64,000 nucleotides of DNA from Paenarthrobacter nicotinovorans. GTDB taxonomy: Bacteria > Actinomycetota > Actinomycetes > Actinomycetales > Micrococcaceae. Below, in pieces: positions 51,219 to 61,238 of this stretch. Within the stretch, counting starts at the first letter, position 1; the number at the start of each line of letters is the position of its first letter. The notes beneath the pieces were generated by a model, which searched no databases, was not told the origin of the DNA, and saw nothing but the letters and a program-made list of their open reading frames with translations. Location of the stretch: contig NZ_CP089294.1 in the NCBI RefSeq assembly GCF_021919345.1, positions 1 through 64,000 on the forward strand, given 5' to 3'. A program made the position numbers and the translations under genes.

Positions 51219-52478
51219 CTAGTGCTGGGGTCGGCAGGTTTTGTCGGGGCCGTAGCGGAGCCAGTCGGGCAGCGCGGTGGTGAAAGCTTCCCGGATGGCG
51301 GGGGTGTTGGTGATGGTCCAATCGACGCGGCCTTTGACTTCGACCTCTGTCTTGTCCCATTCGAACCAGTTGACCATCTTCAACTGCGGGAACCGCGCGT
51401 GGGTTTCCGGGGAGAAGAGCTGGTTCCACCAGGCTTGTTTGATGGCCAGTTCCTGGTCCCCGCCAACGCCCGGTGCGTAGAGGGCAGCTGTTTCGGGGAT
51501 GGCGACGGGTTTGCCGTGATCGACTCCGTAAACGGTGTAGAAATCGGGCAACAGGCTGTCGTCGCCGTTGGCCCCGTTGTAGGTCCCGGTGAGCTGGTCA
51601 GTGAACTTGCCCGGCTCGGGCAGCTCATTCTCGCCCCACGGGTATTTCGCGCCCCAGTGATACAGGGACATGCCCACCCAGTCCACGGCCTCATCCCCGG
51701 GATAGTACGGGGCGTACGCGTCGTCCTGCATGGTGAGGGTGCCGTCGCCGTTGGTGTCCAGGGCGAGGAAGTCCGCTGTGCCGGGTTTGGCTTCATAGGT
51801 GCCGCCGGCGAACGGGTACCCGCCGCCGTAGTTCGGCGCCCACATCATCGCCGAGCCGGGCGCGTGGGTGTGGACGGCGTCCGCGATGGTCCGGTACGCG
51901 GCGATGTATTCCTGGGGTTGCTGGGACCAGGCGTACCAGGAGCCGTTCATTTCGTGGGCGAACCGCACGATGACCGGTACGCCGTCTTCGTTGAACTTAT
52001 TCAGGTCTTTCGCCAGGGCGGTGGCTGTGCCCTCGGTGACCGAACTCAAACCGTCGTGGGGTTCCAGGGTCAGCAGCATCATGTGCCCGTCGGAGCGGAT
52101 CTGCTCCACCGCCCGGGCCAGGTCGGACTCGTCTTTGGCCGTGAGCGGGAACCCTGTGAAGGAGACACTGACAGCGGGTTTGCGGCCGAGGTCTGTCGCG
52201 AACGTGGCCAAAGGCTTGTTGTGCCAGTCCAGGTTCACCCCGAACAACGCCCCGTCTGCGGGGACCAGCCCCGCCCGGGGTATCACCTGGCAGGCCGGCA
52301 GCGTCAGGGCGGCCTCTTGGTTTTGTTTCTGGGACAGGCCGTTGGCGAAGTTGACCCCGGCGACCCCGAGGACGATCAGGCCGATGACCGAAGGCAGGAC
52401 GAAAGCCCTGCGCAGCTCCGCCCGGTTCTGCCGCCGGTCCTCACGCTCATCCACGGGTTGTTCCCCCACCACCAACAC
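51219..52478 (-). CDS. GH26-like glycoside hydrolase, membrane-anchored
   Basis: 419 residues from GTG 52478 with GGAAGG 7 nt upstream; the frame extends to 52586 without a better site. After a charged N-terminus an uncleaved anchor (about 27-45, FVLPSVIGLIVLGVAGVNF) is followed by an (alpha/beta)8-type catalytic domain. IVRFAHEMNGSWYAWS holds the acid Glu of the GH26 pattern and KPVAIPETAAL the candidate nucleophile Glu. GH26 enzymes cut beta-mannan and related polymers. An EF-hand-like LDTNGDGTLTMQDD segment is inserted. It may act on an exopolysaccharide. Confidence 0.8.
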   Translation of the reverse strand: MLVVGEQPVDEREDRRQNRAELRRAFVLPSVIGLIVLGVAGVNFANGLSQKQNQEAALTLPACQVIPRAGLVPADGALFGVNLDWHNKPLATFATDLGRKPAVSVSFTGFPLTAKDESDLARAVEQIRSDGHMMLLTLEPHDGLSSVTEGTATALAKDLNKFNEDGVPVIVRFAHEMNGSWYAWSQQPQEYIAAYRTIADAVHTHAPGSAMMWAPNYGGGYPFAGGTYEAKPGTADFLALDTNGDGTLTMQDDAYAPYYPGDEAVDWVGMSLYHWGAKYPWGENELPEPGKFTDQLTGTYNGANGDDSLLPDFYTVYGVDHGKPVAIPETAALYAPGVGGDQELAIKQAWWNQLFSPETHARFPQLKMVNWFEWDKTEVEVKGRVDWTITNTPAIREAFTTALPDWLRYGPDKTCRPQH

Positions 52479-52959
52479 CCAACCCTTCCCCGGCCTGCGG
52501 TTACGGTCCCATCCTAAAGACTGCAATCCAATGAGGCACCGAGGCAACGCCTGTTTCTCTCCGGGACCGGTTCCGTAGCTGCGCACCGGGGAGTGACAAA
52601 CGCCGGGGTGGCTCAGCGGCAGTCCCTGTCTACGGTGAGCTGTGGCCCGCCATCGGCAGACGCCGAACGTACTGCACAGGGGGATCTGGCTGGCCTGTCC
52701 CTTCGCCGTGCAACCGGCAACCGTTCATGTCTGTCTGCCTCAACAGGGTCGGCGCCGTGCACGAGAACTCGTTGGCAACGAACAACATCCGTAGACCTTA
52801 GGCACGTGCTGTTCTGCACCCCGAGACACGTCAGGACGCTGACCTCCTGCGGCGTTGGCAGGGAGACAGCTCTGGTTTTTCCAGTCGGCGGTGGCTACTG
52901 TGTGGCTCTATCGGCGCTTGGTGCTCAGATCCGTGGCGCGTGAAATTGGGGGATCCATC
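52479..52959. other. Divergent intergenic region, no gene seen
   Basis: Promoter region for the leftward GH26-like gene and the rightward secreted protein. Frames present here lack ribosome sites or motifs. A tRNA-like opening at 52600 does not continue as a tRNA. Confidence 0.5.
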
Positions 52960-54960
52960 ATGTTGGAGACAAGAATCGCGCGCGTCTACCGCAGCTTGGT
53001 GGGTTTTGCTGCTGTCATGGGGCTGTTATTGGCGCTCTTTCCCGCGTCCGCTTTCGCTGAGGGGCCAGGGCCGAACACCAGTGCACTGACCCTCCACACG
53101 GGTAAGGTCAGCACCGGTGGGGCGCCGTTGGGAGCGGTTCCGGCGGCGACGCTCTCGCCGCCGTCGACCATTGACGTGCGCGCCACTGCAGCGGTGGTGT
53201 TCAGTGGTGACGGTTCGAGGGCGTACGCGGTTGGCGGGGACGTTCTGTCGGTGATCGATGTCGGCTCCGACACTGTTGCTGGCACTGTCGCAGTGCCGGG
53301 CGCCAGGTCCATGGTGCTCTCCCGGGATGGATCCACGGCGGTCGTTTCCGCCGGCGGGGGGACACCCAATGTGTCCATCGTCGATCTGTCTTCGATGACG
53401 GTCACGGGCGTGGTGATTTTGGAGCATTCGAGCGGTAAGCTCGCTGTTTCCCCTGACGGGTCGACCGTGTATGCCTCCGAGGATGCAGTCTCGGCCCGGT
53501 CTGTGGTGGCCATTGATGTTGCTGCCAGGAAGGTCAAGGCAGTGATTCCGGTCGGGGCAGGCCCAGGCCTGCCGGTCTTCGTCGCCGGCGGGTCTAAGGT
53601 TTACGTCGCAAACATGTTCGATGGCACCCTTTCCGTCATTAACCCAGCCACCTATAAGGTGAGCAAAACAATTCAGGTTCCTGCCGGCGCCTCGGACGGA
53701 GCACTGTCCCCGGACGGCACCCGAATGTACTACCCCATGCAGTCCCCGGAGACCCTCGCCAGGGGGTTCTCCGTCGTTTCCGTGGCCACTGACACGGTCG
53801 TGGCGACCATCAGGACGACGAGTGTCCCGTCGACGCCGGTCTTCACCCCGGATGGGAAGACCGGTTACACGGTCGATCAGGAACCGCCGCGGTACGTCAA
53901 CGGCCGCTATGAAGCCGGGGCGTATTTTGTCGCCAAACTTGACCTGGTCAACAACACCTCCGCGCCCCTGGCGAATGGGTACTCGGGGCGGTCCAAGCCC
54001 GTCGTCCAGGTCAGCGCCGACGGTAAACGGCTCTACATTGTTGGTAGCTTCGCTCTGGTCCAGTCGCTGCCCTCGAACAAGATCCTGGCCACCGAGTACC
54101 TCGGTGACAACCTCTACACCTTTACCCTGGAGCCTGGCGGCAGTAGAGGCTACGGGACCTATATCAACGGCACCAAGATTACGGTGCTGGACGCTCCGGT
54201 GATCGAACATGTCCGCAGGGACTACAACTCCGACGGCGCCACCGATGTCCTGGCCAGGGACGCGAACGGGGCGTTGTGGCTCTACCCCGGCAACGGCGCC
54301 GCCGACTGGCTGCAACGCAAGCAAGTGGGTTCCGGCTGGAACGTCATGAACCTGGTCGCTACCCCCGGTGATTTCAACGGCGACCGCAAAGCAGATGTCC
54401 TGGCCCGCGACAGTGCAGGTGATCTGTGGCTCTACCCCGGGAACGGCACCTCCGACTGGCTGCCCCGCACCAAGGTAGGGACGGGCTGGAACGGCATTAC
54501 CGCCGTCGTTACTCCGGGAGACGTCGACTTCGACGGCAAAGCCGACATCGTTGCCCGGGACACGGCAGGGGTTCTGTGGCTGTACCCGGGCAACGGCAAG
54601 GGTGGATGGCTGCCCCGCACCGCGATCGGAGCCGGGTGGAACGAGATGACCGCAATCCTGGGCCCGGGAAACACGTCCGAGCCTGGAAACGACCTCCTCG
54701 CCAGGGACCGTTCCGGGAATCTGTGGCTCTACCAACGAACACCGCAAGGGGCCTGGCTGGACCGGCAACTGGTCGGTATCGACTGGAACGGCATGACAGC
54801 GATGCTCACGCCAGGCGACGTTGACGGCGATGACCGGCCCGATCTTCTTGCCCGCGACACCGCCGGCGCGCTGTGGCTGTATCCCGGGACGGACTCTGGT
54901 GGTTACGATCCGCGGGTACGTGTCGGTGTCGGCTGGAACGTCATGACGGTCATCACCTGA
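52960..54960 (+). CDS. Secreted beta-propeller protein with FG-GAP/VCBS repeats
   Basis: 666 residues from ATG 52960 with GGGGGA upstream. A signal peptide ends at about residue 34 (FPASAFAEG). Residues about 70-430 contain YVTN-like propeller blades (AVSPDGSTVYASEDA, NPATYKVSKTIQVPAG, TPDGKTGYTVD). The C-terminal 240 residues have five FG-GAP repeats with calcium-type loops (YNSDGATDVLARD, FNGDRKADVLARD, VDFDGKADIVARD and two more), each followed by ALWLYPG. It is an extracellular binding protein; its position suggests a role with the neighbouring surface hydrolase. Confidence 0.82.
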   Translation: MLETRIARVYRSLVGFAAVMGLLLALFPASAFAEGPGPNTSALTLHTGKVSTGGAPLGAVPAATLSPPSTIDVRATAAVVFSGDGSRAYAVGGDVLSVIDVGSDTVAGTVAVPGARSMVLSRDGSTAVVSAGGGTPNVSIVDLSSMTVTGVVILEHSSGKLAVSPDGSTVYASEDAVSARSVVAIDVAARKVKAVIPVGAGPGLPVFVAGGSKVYVANMFDGTLSVINPATYKVSKTIQVPAGASDGALSPDGTRMYYPMQSPETLARGFSVVSVATDTVVATIRTTSVPSTPVFTPDGKTGYTVDQEPPRYVNGRYEAGAYFVAKLDLVNNTSAPLANGYSGRSKPVVQVSADGKRLYIVGSFALVQSLPSNKILATEYLGDNLYTFTLEPGGSRGYGTYINGTKITVLDAPVIEHVRRDYNSDGATDVLARDANGALWLYPGNGAADWLQRKQVGSGWNVMNLVATPGDFNGDRKADVLARDSAGDLWLYPGNGTSDWLPRTKVGTGWNGITAVVTPGDVDFDGKADIVARDTAGVLWLYPGNGKGGWLPRTAIGAGWNEMTAILGPGNTSEPGNDLLARDRSGNLWLYQRTPQGAWLDRQLVGIDWNGMTAMLTPGDVDGDDRPDLLARDTAGALWLYPGTDSGGYDPRVRVGVGWNVMTVIT

Positions 54961-54993
54961 CTCCGAGGACACCCGCCGCTCACAAGGGTTTCA

Positions 54994-55239
54994 TCACCAG
55001 CCCGTAGCGCTGCGGGGCCGGAAGCGCCACAGCTCACGAGGGCCGTCCAAAAGCCGGGTGATCGCGTCCGGTGGTTGCCCCACGGCCGGTCCTACCGCTG
55101 GCACTGGCGCTGGACGCGCGAAGAGATCCGAAGGCGCGCTGTTGACGGCCGCCAGGATCAGCAACAGAAGGATCACGGCCTCGACGGCCCACGTGGCAGG
55201 CCGTCGTGTTTTGACACTGTGCGCTGGTATGGAAGTCAT
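54994..55239 (-). CDS. Small single-span membrane protein
   Basis: 81 residues from ATG 55239 (GGAGG about 9 nt upstream). One hydrophobic span (about 19-34, VEAVILLLLILAAV) and a Pro/Ala-rich external part. It converges on the propeller gene. Function unknown. Confidence 0.5.
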   Translation of the reverse strand: MTSIPAHSVKTRRPATWAVEAVILLLLILAAVNSAPSDLFARPAPVPAVGPAVGQPPDAITRLLDGPRELWRFRPRSATGW

Positions 55240-55677
55240 GGTCGCCACCTCCGCCTGAGCAGCATGAATCCGTCCACCACGTACGTGCGTCACGAATTAT
55301 GGCGCGCGTCAGTCTCCGACTCCCGTGCCCCAGCCAACAGGAAACCACGAACAAAAACCGGACCGTTCGGCCTACCGACTGCCCTTAGCGCCGTTCTACT
55401 CTTGGCACGCACCAAGGACAAGCGAAAACACTTTCGCAGAACAGCCTGTCGGCAACTCACCCCAGACCCACCAACACCGGTCAGGCAGGGACGCGACGAG
55501 CTCACCCTGTTAGCCTGACCTCGAACCTCTTGAGCCGCTGGTCCTTGGCCACTCGGCAGGGCCATTAGCGCTCGGAGGCTCATGCAGCGGGCCCGGACCT
55601 CTCTTCGGTGCGTCGAGGACCGGACTTCATGTCAAGTTCTCTGGACACTGCATACACTCAGACCAGAACACATAATG

Positions 55678-55722
55678 TAGCTATTTTATTGCATTAGATA
55701 GGCTAATGACGGAAAATAGCTA
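55678..55722. promoter_or_regulatory. Nested inverted repeats, hipBA operator
   Basis: TAGCTATTTT (55678-55687) and AAAATAGCTA (55713-55722) are perfect 10-bp arms. Inside them CATTAG (55692-55697) and CTAATG (55703-55708) form a second inverted repeat. They sit 23 bp before the hipB ATG and are the only AT-rich stretch of the region. 55240-55677 shows no supported gene. Confidence 0.7.
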
Positions 55723-55744
55723 GGTGAGGGAGAGTAGTGAGGCC

Positions 55745-56011
55745 ATGCGACGACTGGGGGAGAATCTCCGGAGCCGCAGGATCATTCTTGGCTTGTCGCA
55801 GGAACTTGTCGCCGAACGGGCCGATGTGTCCCGGTCGACCCTGATGCGCCTGGAGGCCGGTGAAGGCGGGAAGGTCGAGCACCTGATGACGGTTGCGTCG
55901 GTGCTCGGCGTCGCCGAAGACCTCATTGGTGCTGTCGATCCGTTGAATACTGATCTTGGCAGGGCGCGGGCGCACCTGCTGGGCCGACAGCGCGCCCCGA
56001 GGAAGCCTTAA
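55745..56011 (+). CDS. hipB: HipB-like antitoxin (XRE)
   Basis: 88 residues from ATG 55745; an in-frame GTG at 55724 touches the operator and has no ribosome site. The XRE helix-turn-helix is GENLRSRRIILGLSQELVAERADVSRSTLMRLEAGEGG. HipB dimers bind the operator and sequester HipA. It overlaps the hipA start by one base (TAATG). Confidence 0.85.
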   Translation: MRRLGENLRSRRIILGLSQELVAERADVSRSTLMRLEAGEGGKVEHLMTVASVLGVAEDLIGAVDPLNTDLGRARAHLLGRQRAPRKP

Positions 56012-57387
56012 TGGCGGCCCGTAACATCCGGCGTGTGGAGGTACTCGTGAATGAGACCTTGGCCGGGGTGATGGACATTGAAACGGATGGGCTGTCGTCC
56101 CGTGAGCATGTCTCCTTCACCTATGCTGACAGTTGGATGTCTGATCCAGAGGCATTCGAGCTCTCCCCGGAGCTACCGTTGAGGAGCGGCCCCCAGAACC
56201 CCACTCAGGGCCGTGGACTGTTCGGGGCCTTCCAGGACGCCGCGCCGGATGACTGGGGCAAGAAGCTGCTCTTCGAAGAACTGCGCCAAAAAGCCCGTGC
56301 CGAGGGTGCCGGCCGTATTCCACCCACGGGAGAAGCCGGGTACCTGTTGTTGGTCAACGATGAGACCAGGCAGGGCGCCCTTCGGTTCAGGGATAACGGG
56401 ATGTTTCTCTCTTCCTGGGGGCGGGGCGCGAGTGTCCGCGATCTCGGCGTCCTCGCCGAGGAAGCCAGGATTTTCGCTGAGACTGGTGAGGTCACCGAGG
56501 AAAACTCCCTGCTGATGGGCGCTGGTTCCTCCCCGGGCGGGGCGCAGCCCAAAGCCTGGGTACGGGATGAGGACGGGTCCATGCTGCTGGCGAAATTCCC
56601 GAAGACGTCGGATATCCGTAACGTTCAGTTATGGGAAATGGTCGCCGTCAGGCTCCAGGAACGAGCGGGCATCCGGGTCGCCGAGTCCAGGCTCATGCAG
56701 CTGGGGGAGTTCTCCCATATCTTCCTTACCCGCCGGTTCGACCGGGACGGTGACCTGCGTTTGCCGTACATGAGCGTGCGCACCGCACTGCAGCTGGACA
56801 CCTACGCACACCCCGACTACGTGAAAATCGCCTCCGAAGTCGCCCACATCTCCGCAGCACCCGTACAGGACGCCAACGAAATGTTCAGCCGTGCCGCTTT
56901 CATCGCCATGGTCAACAACACCGATGACCACATGAGAAACCACGGGCTCCTCCGCACCAGTCAAGGGTGGCGCCTGTCGCCGTCCTTCGACGTGAACCCG
57001 ATGCCAACAGGCGCATCAGAAACCCCACTGACACCGCACGGCGGGCTCTTCGACAGGGACGTCCGGGACCTCCTGGACTTCGCCGACGCTTTCCGGCTGA
57101 CCAGGGACGCCGCCATCACCCGGCTGCAAAAGGTTGCCGCCGCCGTATCCCACTGGCGCGAGGACGCCCTCAGCCTCGGAGCCGAACCCGACTCACTCCA
57201 CTCCATGGCTAAAGCCTTTGAAGGGGAAAACACCAAACGGGTCGCCTCCCTGACACCCTCACCGACAGTGGTGGACATGGGCGGAACGGCGACACCGCCC
57301 TCTCCGCCATCCCACGGTGACATATGGGTCCCCGAACACACACGCGCCGGCAAACGCATCCCCGGACACTACCGCCGACGAAACTAA
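56011..57387 (+). CDS. hipA: HipA-family kinase toxin
   Basis: 458 residues. The N-terminal HipA domain (VLVNETLAGVMDIETDG) precedes the couple region (ELPLRSGPQNPTQGRGLFGAFQDAAPDDWGKKLL). The kinase-like part has SSPGGAQPKAWV (phosphate loop), the catalytic NNTDDHMRNHG (about 305-315) and metal-binding SFDVNP. HipA phosphorylates glutamyl-tRNA synthetase in E. coli, giving persistence. The Pro-rich C-terminal tail (about 420-458) is an extension beyond the typical length. All key residues are present. Confidence 0.9.
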   Translation: MAARNIRRVEVLVNETLAGVMDIETDGLSSREHVSFTYADSWMSDPEAFELSPELPLRSGPQNPTQGRGLFGAFQDAAPDDWGKKLLFEELRQKARAEGAGRIPPTGEAGYLLLVNDETRQGALRFRDNGMFLSSWGRGASVRDLGVLAEEARIFAETGEVTEENSLLMGAGSSPGGAQPKAWVRDEDGSMLLAKFPKTSDIRNVQLWEMVAVRLQERAGIRVAESRLMQLGEFSHIFLTRRFDRDGDLRLPYMSVRTALQLDTYAHPDYVKIASEVAHISAAPVQDANEMFSRAAFIAMVNNTDDHMRNHGLLRTSQGWRLSPSFDVNPMPTGASETPLTPHGGLFDRDVRDLLDFADAFRLTRDAAITRLQKVAAAVSHWREDALSLGAEPDSLHSMAKAFEGENTKRVASLTPSPTVVDMGGTATPPSPPSHGDIWVPEHTRAGKRIPGHYRRRN

Positions 57388-57797
57388 AAGGCGTCAGAAT
57401 AGCGCGGACGTCGGCGTTCTCTGACAGTGGATCACAATGCTCTTAGAACCCAAACTGACACCCAGCCCTGGCACAAATGACGCGCAAAACAAATCACCAA
57501 CGGACAAAAAATCCGGAAAACGCGCACCTGCCAGTGCCACCGACCCAAAATCCTCTCCCGTGACCGGACTCGCCCCGGAACACCTCCCGAGGTCACCCCA
57601 CTTGCCAGGCATTCTCCCTGCTCAAACCCCGGCAACGTCAGGTTAGGGTGTGCCCGAATTGCACGGACCTTTCCAGGACTAAGTAAGGCAGAAGGGCCTG
57701 CCACGCTGAACGTCGAGTTGGCTCGGCTTTAAGCCGTCGTATAGGGAGGACCCGGGAAGGAGCGCTACCACACCAGGCTGACCAGACGGCTTAGCCG
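57388..57797. other. Intergenic region, no gene seen
   Basis: Between hipA and the convergent GntR gene. CGTCAGGTTAGGGTGTG at about 57636 resembles CGTCAGGTTGGGGTGTA at 46321, otherwise nothing recognisable. Confidence 0.5.
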
Positions 57798-58478
57798 TTA
57801 ACTCGCCTGGACGGCGGCGTCTACTCCCCCATTGGAGTGTGCAGTGGCGGGGAGATAGGCAGCAACATGATGGGTCAGGGCATGCTCGGCCAGCTCAGGA
57901 TCGCCAGCTTCGAGGGCGTCAACAATTGGTCGATGTGATTCGGCTGCGTCATCTAATGGGATGTCGCTGGAGGCCATTGCCAAGATCGTCATGACCTCGA
58001 TTCCCAGGGCGTTCCAAGCGCGCAGCAGAGAGGCGTTTTCGGCCGCCCGTACGACGGATCGGTGGAACGTGGTACTGGCCGCAGCGAAAACCCTGCGGTC
58101 ACCCCCTTCCGCTACTTCCTTCATAGCCTCGAAGCTTCCACGAACCTCCTCAGCGTGTTTGTGATAGTTATTGGCGGCTAAGCGGCCGGCTATGCCTTCA
58201 AGGGCAGAACGGATGGGCACCGCCTCAACCAAATCCTTTTCGGCTAGTTGTCGTACGCGGGTGCCGACGTGGATACGGGATTCGAGCAGGCCAAGGGCGG
58301 CGAGTTCACGAAACGCCTCACGCACCGGCGTCTGACTTGTCCCGAGCTGTGCCGCTATTTCCATCTCACGAACGGGGGCACCCAAAGGTAGCCTTCCCTG
58401 CGCAATTTCCATGACGATGAAGTCTCGCACTTGGCTGGCGACGGTCGTTCTCGTCAGCCGCTTAGAGGTAGCGTCCAT
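57798..58478 (-). CDS. GntR-family (FadR/FCD type) regulator
   Basis: 226 residues from ATG 58478, preceded by GAGGAACC; an upstream start at 58547 is less likely. The winged HTH is GAPVREMEIAAQLGTSQTPVREAFRELAALGLL. The FCD effector domain follows with its metal-site His/Asp pattern (FHRSVVRAAEN, ESHRPIVDALEAGDPELAEHALTHHV). It is divergent from the ABC transporter genes and probably represses them. Confidence 0.88.
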   Translation of the reverse strand: MDATSKRLTRTTVASQVRDFIVMEIAQGRLPLGAPVREMEIAAQLGTSQTPVREAFRELAALGLLESRIHVGTRVRQLAEKDLVEAVPIRSALEGIAGRLAANNYHKHAEEVRGSFEAMKEVAEGGDRRVFAAASTTFHRSVVRAAENASLLRAWNALGIEVMTILAMASSDIPLDDAAESHRPIVDALEAGDPELAEHALTHHVAAYLPATAHSNGGVDAAVQAS

Positions 58479-58585
58479 GGTTCCTCGGCCTTTCTTGGTG
58501 CGCCCGGAAGGCAAGCACGAGCTTTCTGGTCTCGCCGGGCTTTGCACTCACCCTACGCGGGGCAAGGAGAAAAAGAAAGTTTTAG

Positions 58586-58601
58586 GCATTATCGATAATG
58601 C
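58586..58601. promoter_or_regulatory. GntR operator palindrome
   Basis: GCATTATCGATAATGC is a perfect 16-bp palindrome between the divergent regulator (start 58478) and the ABC ATPase (start 58708). Size and AT-rich centre fit an FCD-type GntR operator. Confidence 0.75.
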
Positions 58602-58707
58602 TTGACTTGGGGGTGACCGCGGTCATACAGTTGCTGCTCGAACAGGCCGCCGAGACGGTGCGGTTTCCGCTTCGGCGGGCGTCACAACGAAGTGAGATGA
58701 GGCTTTC

Positions 58708-60198
58708 GTGTTAGCACTTGAAGTACGGGGAGTGAGCAAATCATTCTTCGGATTCCCGGTACTGACCGGCGTAGACCTTGAGATAAGGCCGGGAGAGGTG
58801 CACGGGCTCGTAGGAGAGAACGGCGCCGGGAAATCTACATTGATGAAGATTCTTGCGGGAGTCTACACAAGGGACGAGGGCAAGGTTGTTCTAGGTGGCA
58901 AGGATGTTATGTTCAGCCATCCTGTGCAGGCTCAGCTGGCAGGCATTTCCACGGTATTCCAGGAATTCAACCTGTTGCCGGACCGGTCCGTAGCCGAAAA
59001 TATCTATCTCGGCCGCGAACCGCGTGTGCGAGGTTTCATCTCGCAACGAAAGATGAACGCAGCGACTGCAGAGCTTTTTTCATCCCTTGGAGTTGACTCC
59101 ATTAACCCGGCAGCGCATGTGCGGACACTATCTGTGGCGCAGCAACAGCTCGTGGAAATTGCCAAGGCCCTCAGCTTTGACGCCCGGGTCATCTCCATGG
59201 ACGAGCCAACCGCTGCGCTTGCGGATCACGAAGTGGAGCTCCTGTACAGCATCATTGAAAACCTCAAGAAGCGCGGCGTTGCCGTTCTCTACGTTTCCCA
59301 CAGATTGCGGGAAATTTTTAAGCTTTGTGACCGCATCACGGTTCTCAAGGATGGCGCCCTTGTAGCCACGAAGCCGGCAGAAGAACTCAACGAGCAGGAA
59401 CTGGTCCGGCTTATGGTCGGGCGCCCCCTATCCTCGTTCTTCCCGCCCAAGACCGAAGGAACAGTAGTTGGAGACACAGCGCTCTCCCTTCAAAACGCCG
59501 GGAACCATGTAGTAAACAACGTGACGCTGAAACTCCGTCGCGGGGAAATCCTGGGAATAGCCGGACTGCAAGGGTCAGGCCGCACAGAAGTTTTGGATGC
59601 TATCTCCGGATCGGCACCATTCACCCGCGGCGAGATACACGTCAATGGGGCACCCACGACCATCAAAACAACCCGCCAAGCAATTCGAGCCGGGATTGCT
59701 CACGTCACGGAGGACAGGAAAGCTACGGGACTGCTCCTGAATCAATCAGTCATTGATAACGCTCTGACAGTAATCCGAGCCTGCTATCCCAAACGCACTT
59801 CAACTGCCCGTCAGGCTGCAACCGACCTGTTTCTGGAGCTGCAACTCTCAGCACGGGGACCGGATCAGGAGATCAGGTACCTTTCCGGCGGCAATCAACA
59901 AAAGGTGATTCTCACCAAGTGGCTGCTTATGGAACCACAAATCGTCCTTCTCGATGAGCCAACCAGAGGGATTGATGTTGGTGCGAAGTTTGCCCTGTAC
60001 GTCCTCATGCGACGTTTGGCTGCCGCCGGACACGCCATCCTCATGGTTTCCAGCGAATTGCCTGAACTCATCGGGATGGCCGACAGAGTTCTCGTTATGC
60101 GTGACGGGGAACTGGTCTCCGAGCTTCCTGCCGGGTCCAGCGAAGAAAGCATTTTGCAGGCAGCGGCCGGCATAACCGACGCGGCGGTGGCAGCATGA
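58708..60198 (+). CDS. Sugar ABC transporter ATPase (RbsA-like, two domains)
   Basis: 496 residues from GTG 58708 with GAGG upstream. Two ATPase domains: the first has GENGAGKST (Walker A, about 36-44), SVAQQQLVEIAKAL and ISMDEPTAAL (Walker B); the second has GLQGSGRTE in place of a canonical Walker A, then LSGGNQQKVILTKWL and LLDEPTRGIDVG. This is the arrangement of CUT2 importers for ribose, xylose or inositol-type sugars. It overlaps the next gene by 4 nt. Confidence 0.9.
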   Translation: MLALEVRGVSKSFFGFPVLTGVDLEIRPGEVHGLVGENGAGKSTLMKILAGVYTRDEGKVVLGGKDVMFSHPVQAQLAGISTVFQEFNLLPDRSVAENIYLGREPRVRGFISQRKMNAATAELFSSLGVDSINPAAHVRTLSVAQQQLVEIAKALSFDARVISMDEPTAALADHEVELLYSIIENLKKRGVAVLYVSHRLREIFKLCDRITVLKDGALVATKPAEELNEQELVRLMVGRPLSSFFPPKTEGTVVGDTALSLQNAGNHVVNNVTLKLRRGEILGIAGLQGSGRTEVLDAISGSAPFTRGEIHVNGAPTTIKTTRQAIRAGIAHVTEDRKATGLLLNQSVIDNALTVIRACYPKRTSTARQAATDLFLELQLSARGPDQEIRYLSGGNQQKVILTKWLLMEPQIVLLDEPTRGIDVGAKFALYVLMRRLAAAGHAILMVSSELPELIGMADRVLVMRDGELVSELPAGSSEESILQAAAGITDAAVAA

Positions 60199-61238
60199 AC
60201 GCTCACAGATTCAAGTCCACTTTGAACAACACCCTCCGGTCCAATACAGGTTCGGTATATCTGGTCTGGATCCTCGTCCTCTGCTGCGGTGGGGCTCTCA
60301 CTGGGCTCTCCGGCCGCAGCTTTTTTACCGAAGGGAACATTACCGACCTTCTGACCAGCACCACCGTCCTTGGTCTGGTTGTCGTCGGACAGACCCTCGT
60401 CATTCTCCTTGGAAGCCTTGATCTGTCCGTTCCATTCGTGCTCAGCCTTTCCAGCGTCCTGGCCGCAGGAGTCATGGCAGGACGATCAGAAAACTCTACT
60501 GCCGGTATCGTCACAGCGATTTTGGTATCCCTCGCCATTGGACTCGTCAACGGCCTGCTCGTCGGTCTAGTCAAGATCAATGGCTTTATCGCCACGCTCG
60601 GTACAGGTCTCGTGGTTTCGGGATACCTCTTCACCAACTACCGCGGAAGCACTGGCAAAGCATCCCCTGAACTTGCCGCCATCGGGTCAGCCTCCTGGGG
60701 AGTGGTGCCATGGACGACAGTTGCCATGGTCCTATGCCTGGTGGCCACAGCCCTGTTTCTGAACAGGACCCGGACAGGGCTCCACATTTACGCCGTGGGC
60801 GGGGATCCCGCCGTCACAAGGATGTCGGGAATCAGGGAATCGTTACCCGCAATCGTGGCTCACTCCCTTTCCGGACTCTTCGCGGGCCTCGCCGGACTGG
60901 TCATCGTCGCGCGTCTGGGCGTCGGCAGCCCCGAGGTCGGCACCCAGGGTGGTTATGACCTGCTCTCAATCGCGGCCGTCGTGGTGGGCGGAGCAGTCCT
61001 AGCCGGCGGAAAAGGATCGATTTGGGGCTCGCTCGGCGGCATCCTCATCTTCGCGACCATCGACAGCCTGCTGGGAATCATGGAAGTCAACCCCTACCTG
61101 AAGGAAGTAGTCAGGGGCCTCATCATCATCATCGCTGTCGCTGTCTATGCGAAAAGAAACCAGCTCAAACGATCCGCGCGCTTCGACTCACTGCGGACGA
61201 AATCAACCAGTTCAATGAAGGAGGGCAGCATCCGATGA
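60195..61238 (+). CDS. Sugar ABC transporter permease (RbsC-like), first
   Basis: 347 residues with 8-10 hydrophobic segments and the family loop TVLGLVVVGQTLVILLGSLDLSVPFVLSL near residue 60. GGDPAVTRMSGI matches the CUT2 permease coupling region. It is coupled to the ATPase (ATGA overlap) and to the second permease (ATGA overlap at 61235). Confidence 0.88.
   Translation: MNAHRFKSTLNNTLRSNTGSVYLVWILVLCCGGALTGLSGRSFFTEGNITDLLTSTTVLGLVVVGQTLVILLGSLDLSVPFVLSLSSVLAAGVMAGRSENSTAGIVTAILVSLAIGLVNGLLVGLVKINGFIATLGTGLVVSGYLFTNYRGSTGKASPELAAIGSASWGVVPWTTVAMVLCLVATALFLNRTRTGLHIYAVGGDPAVTRMSGIRESLPAIVAHSLSGLFAGLAGLVIVARLGVGSPEVGTQGGYDLLSIAAVVVGGAVLAGGKGSIWGSLGGILIFATIDSLLGIMEVNPYLKEVVRGLIIIIAVAVYAKRNQLKRSARFDSLRTKSTSSMKEGSIR

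Noticed and set aside
52600..52640. tRNA-like opening (GCCGGGGTGGCTCAGCGGCAG)
   Set aside because: No anticodon arm, T arm or matching acceptor 3' strand follows at the right distance.
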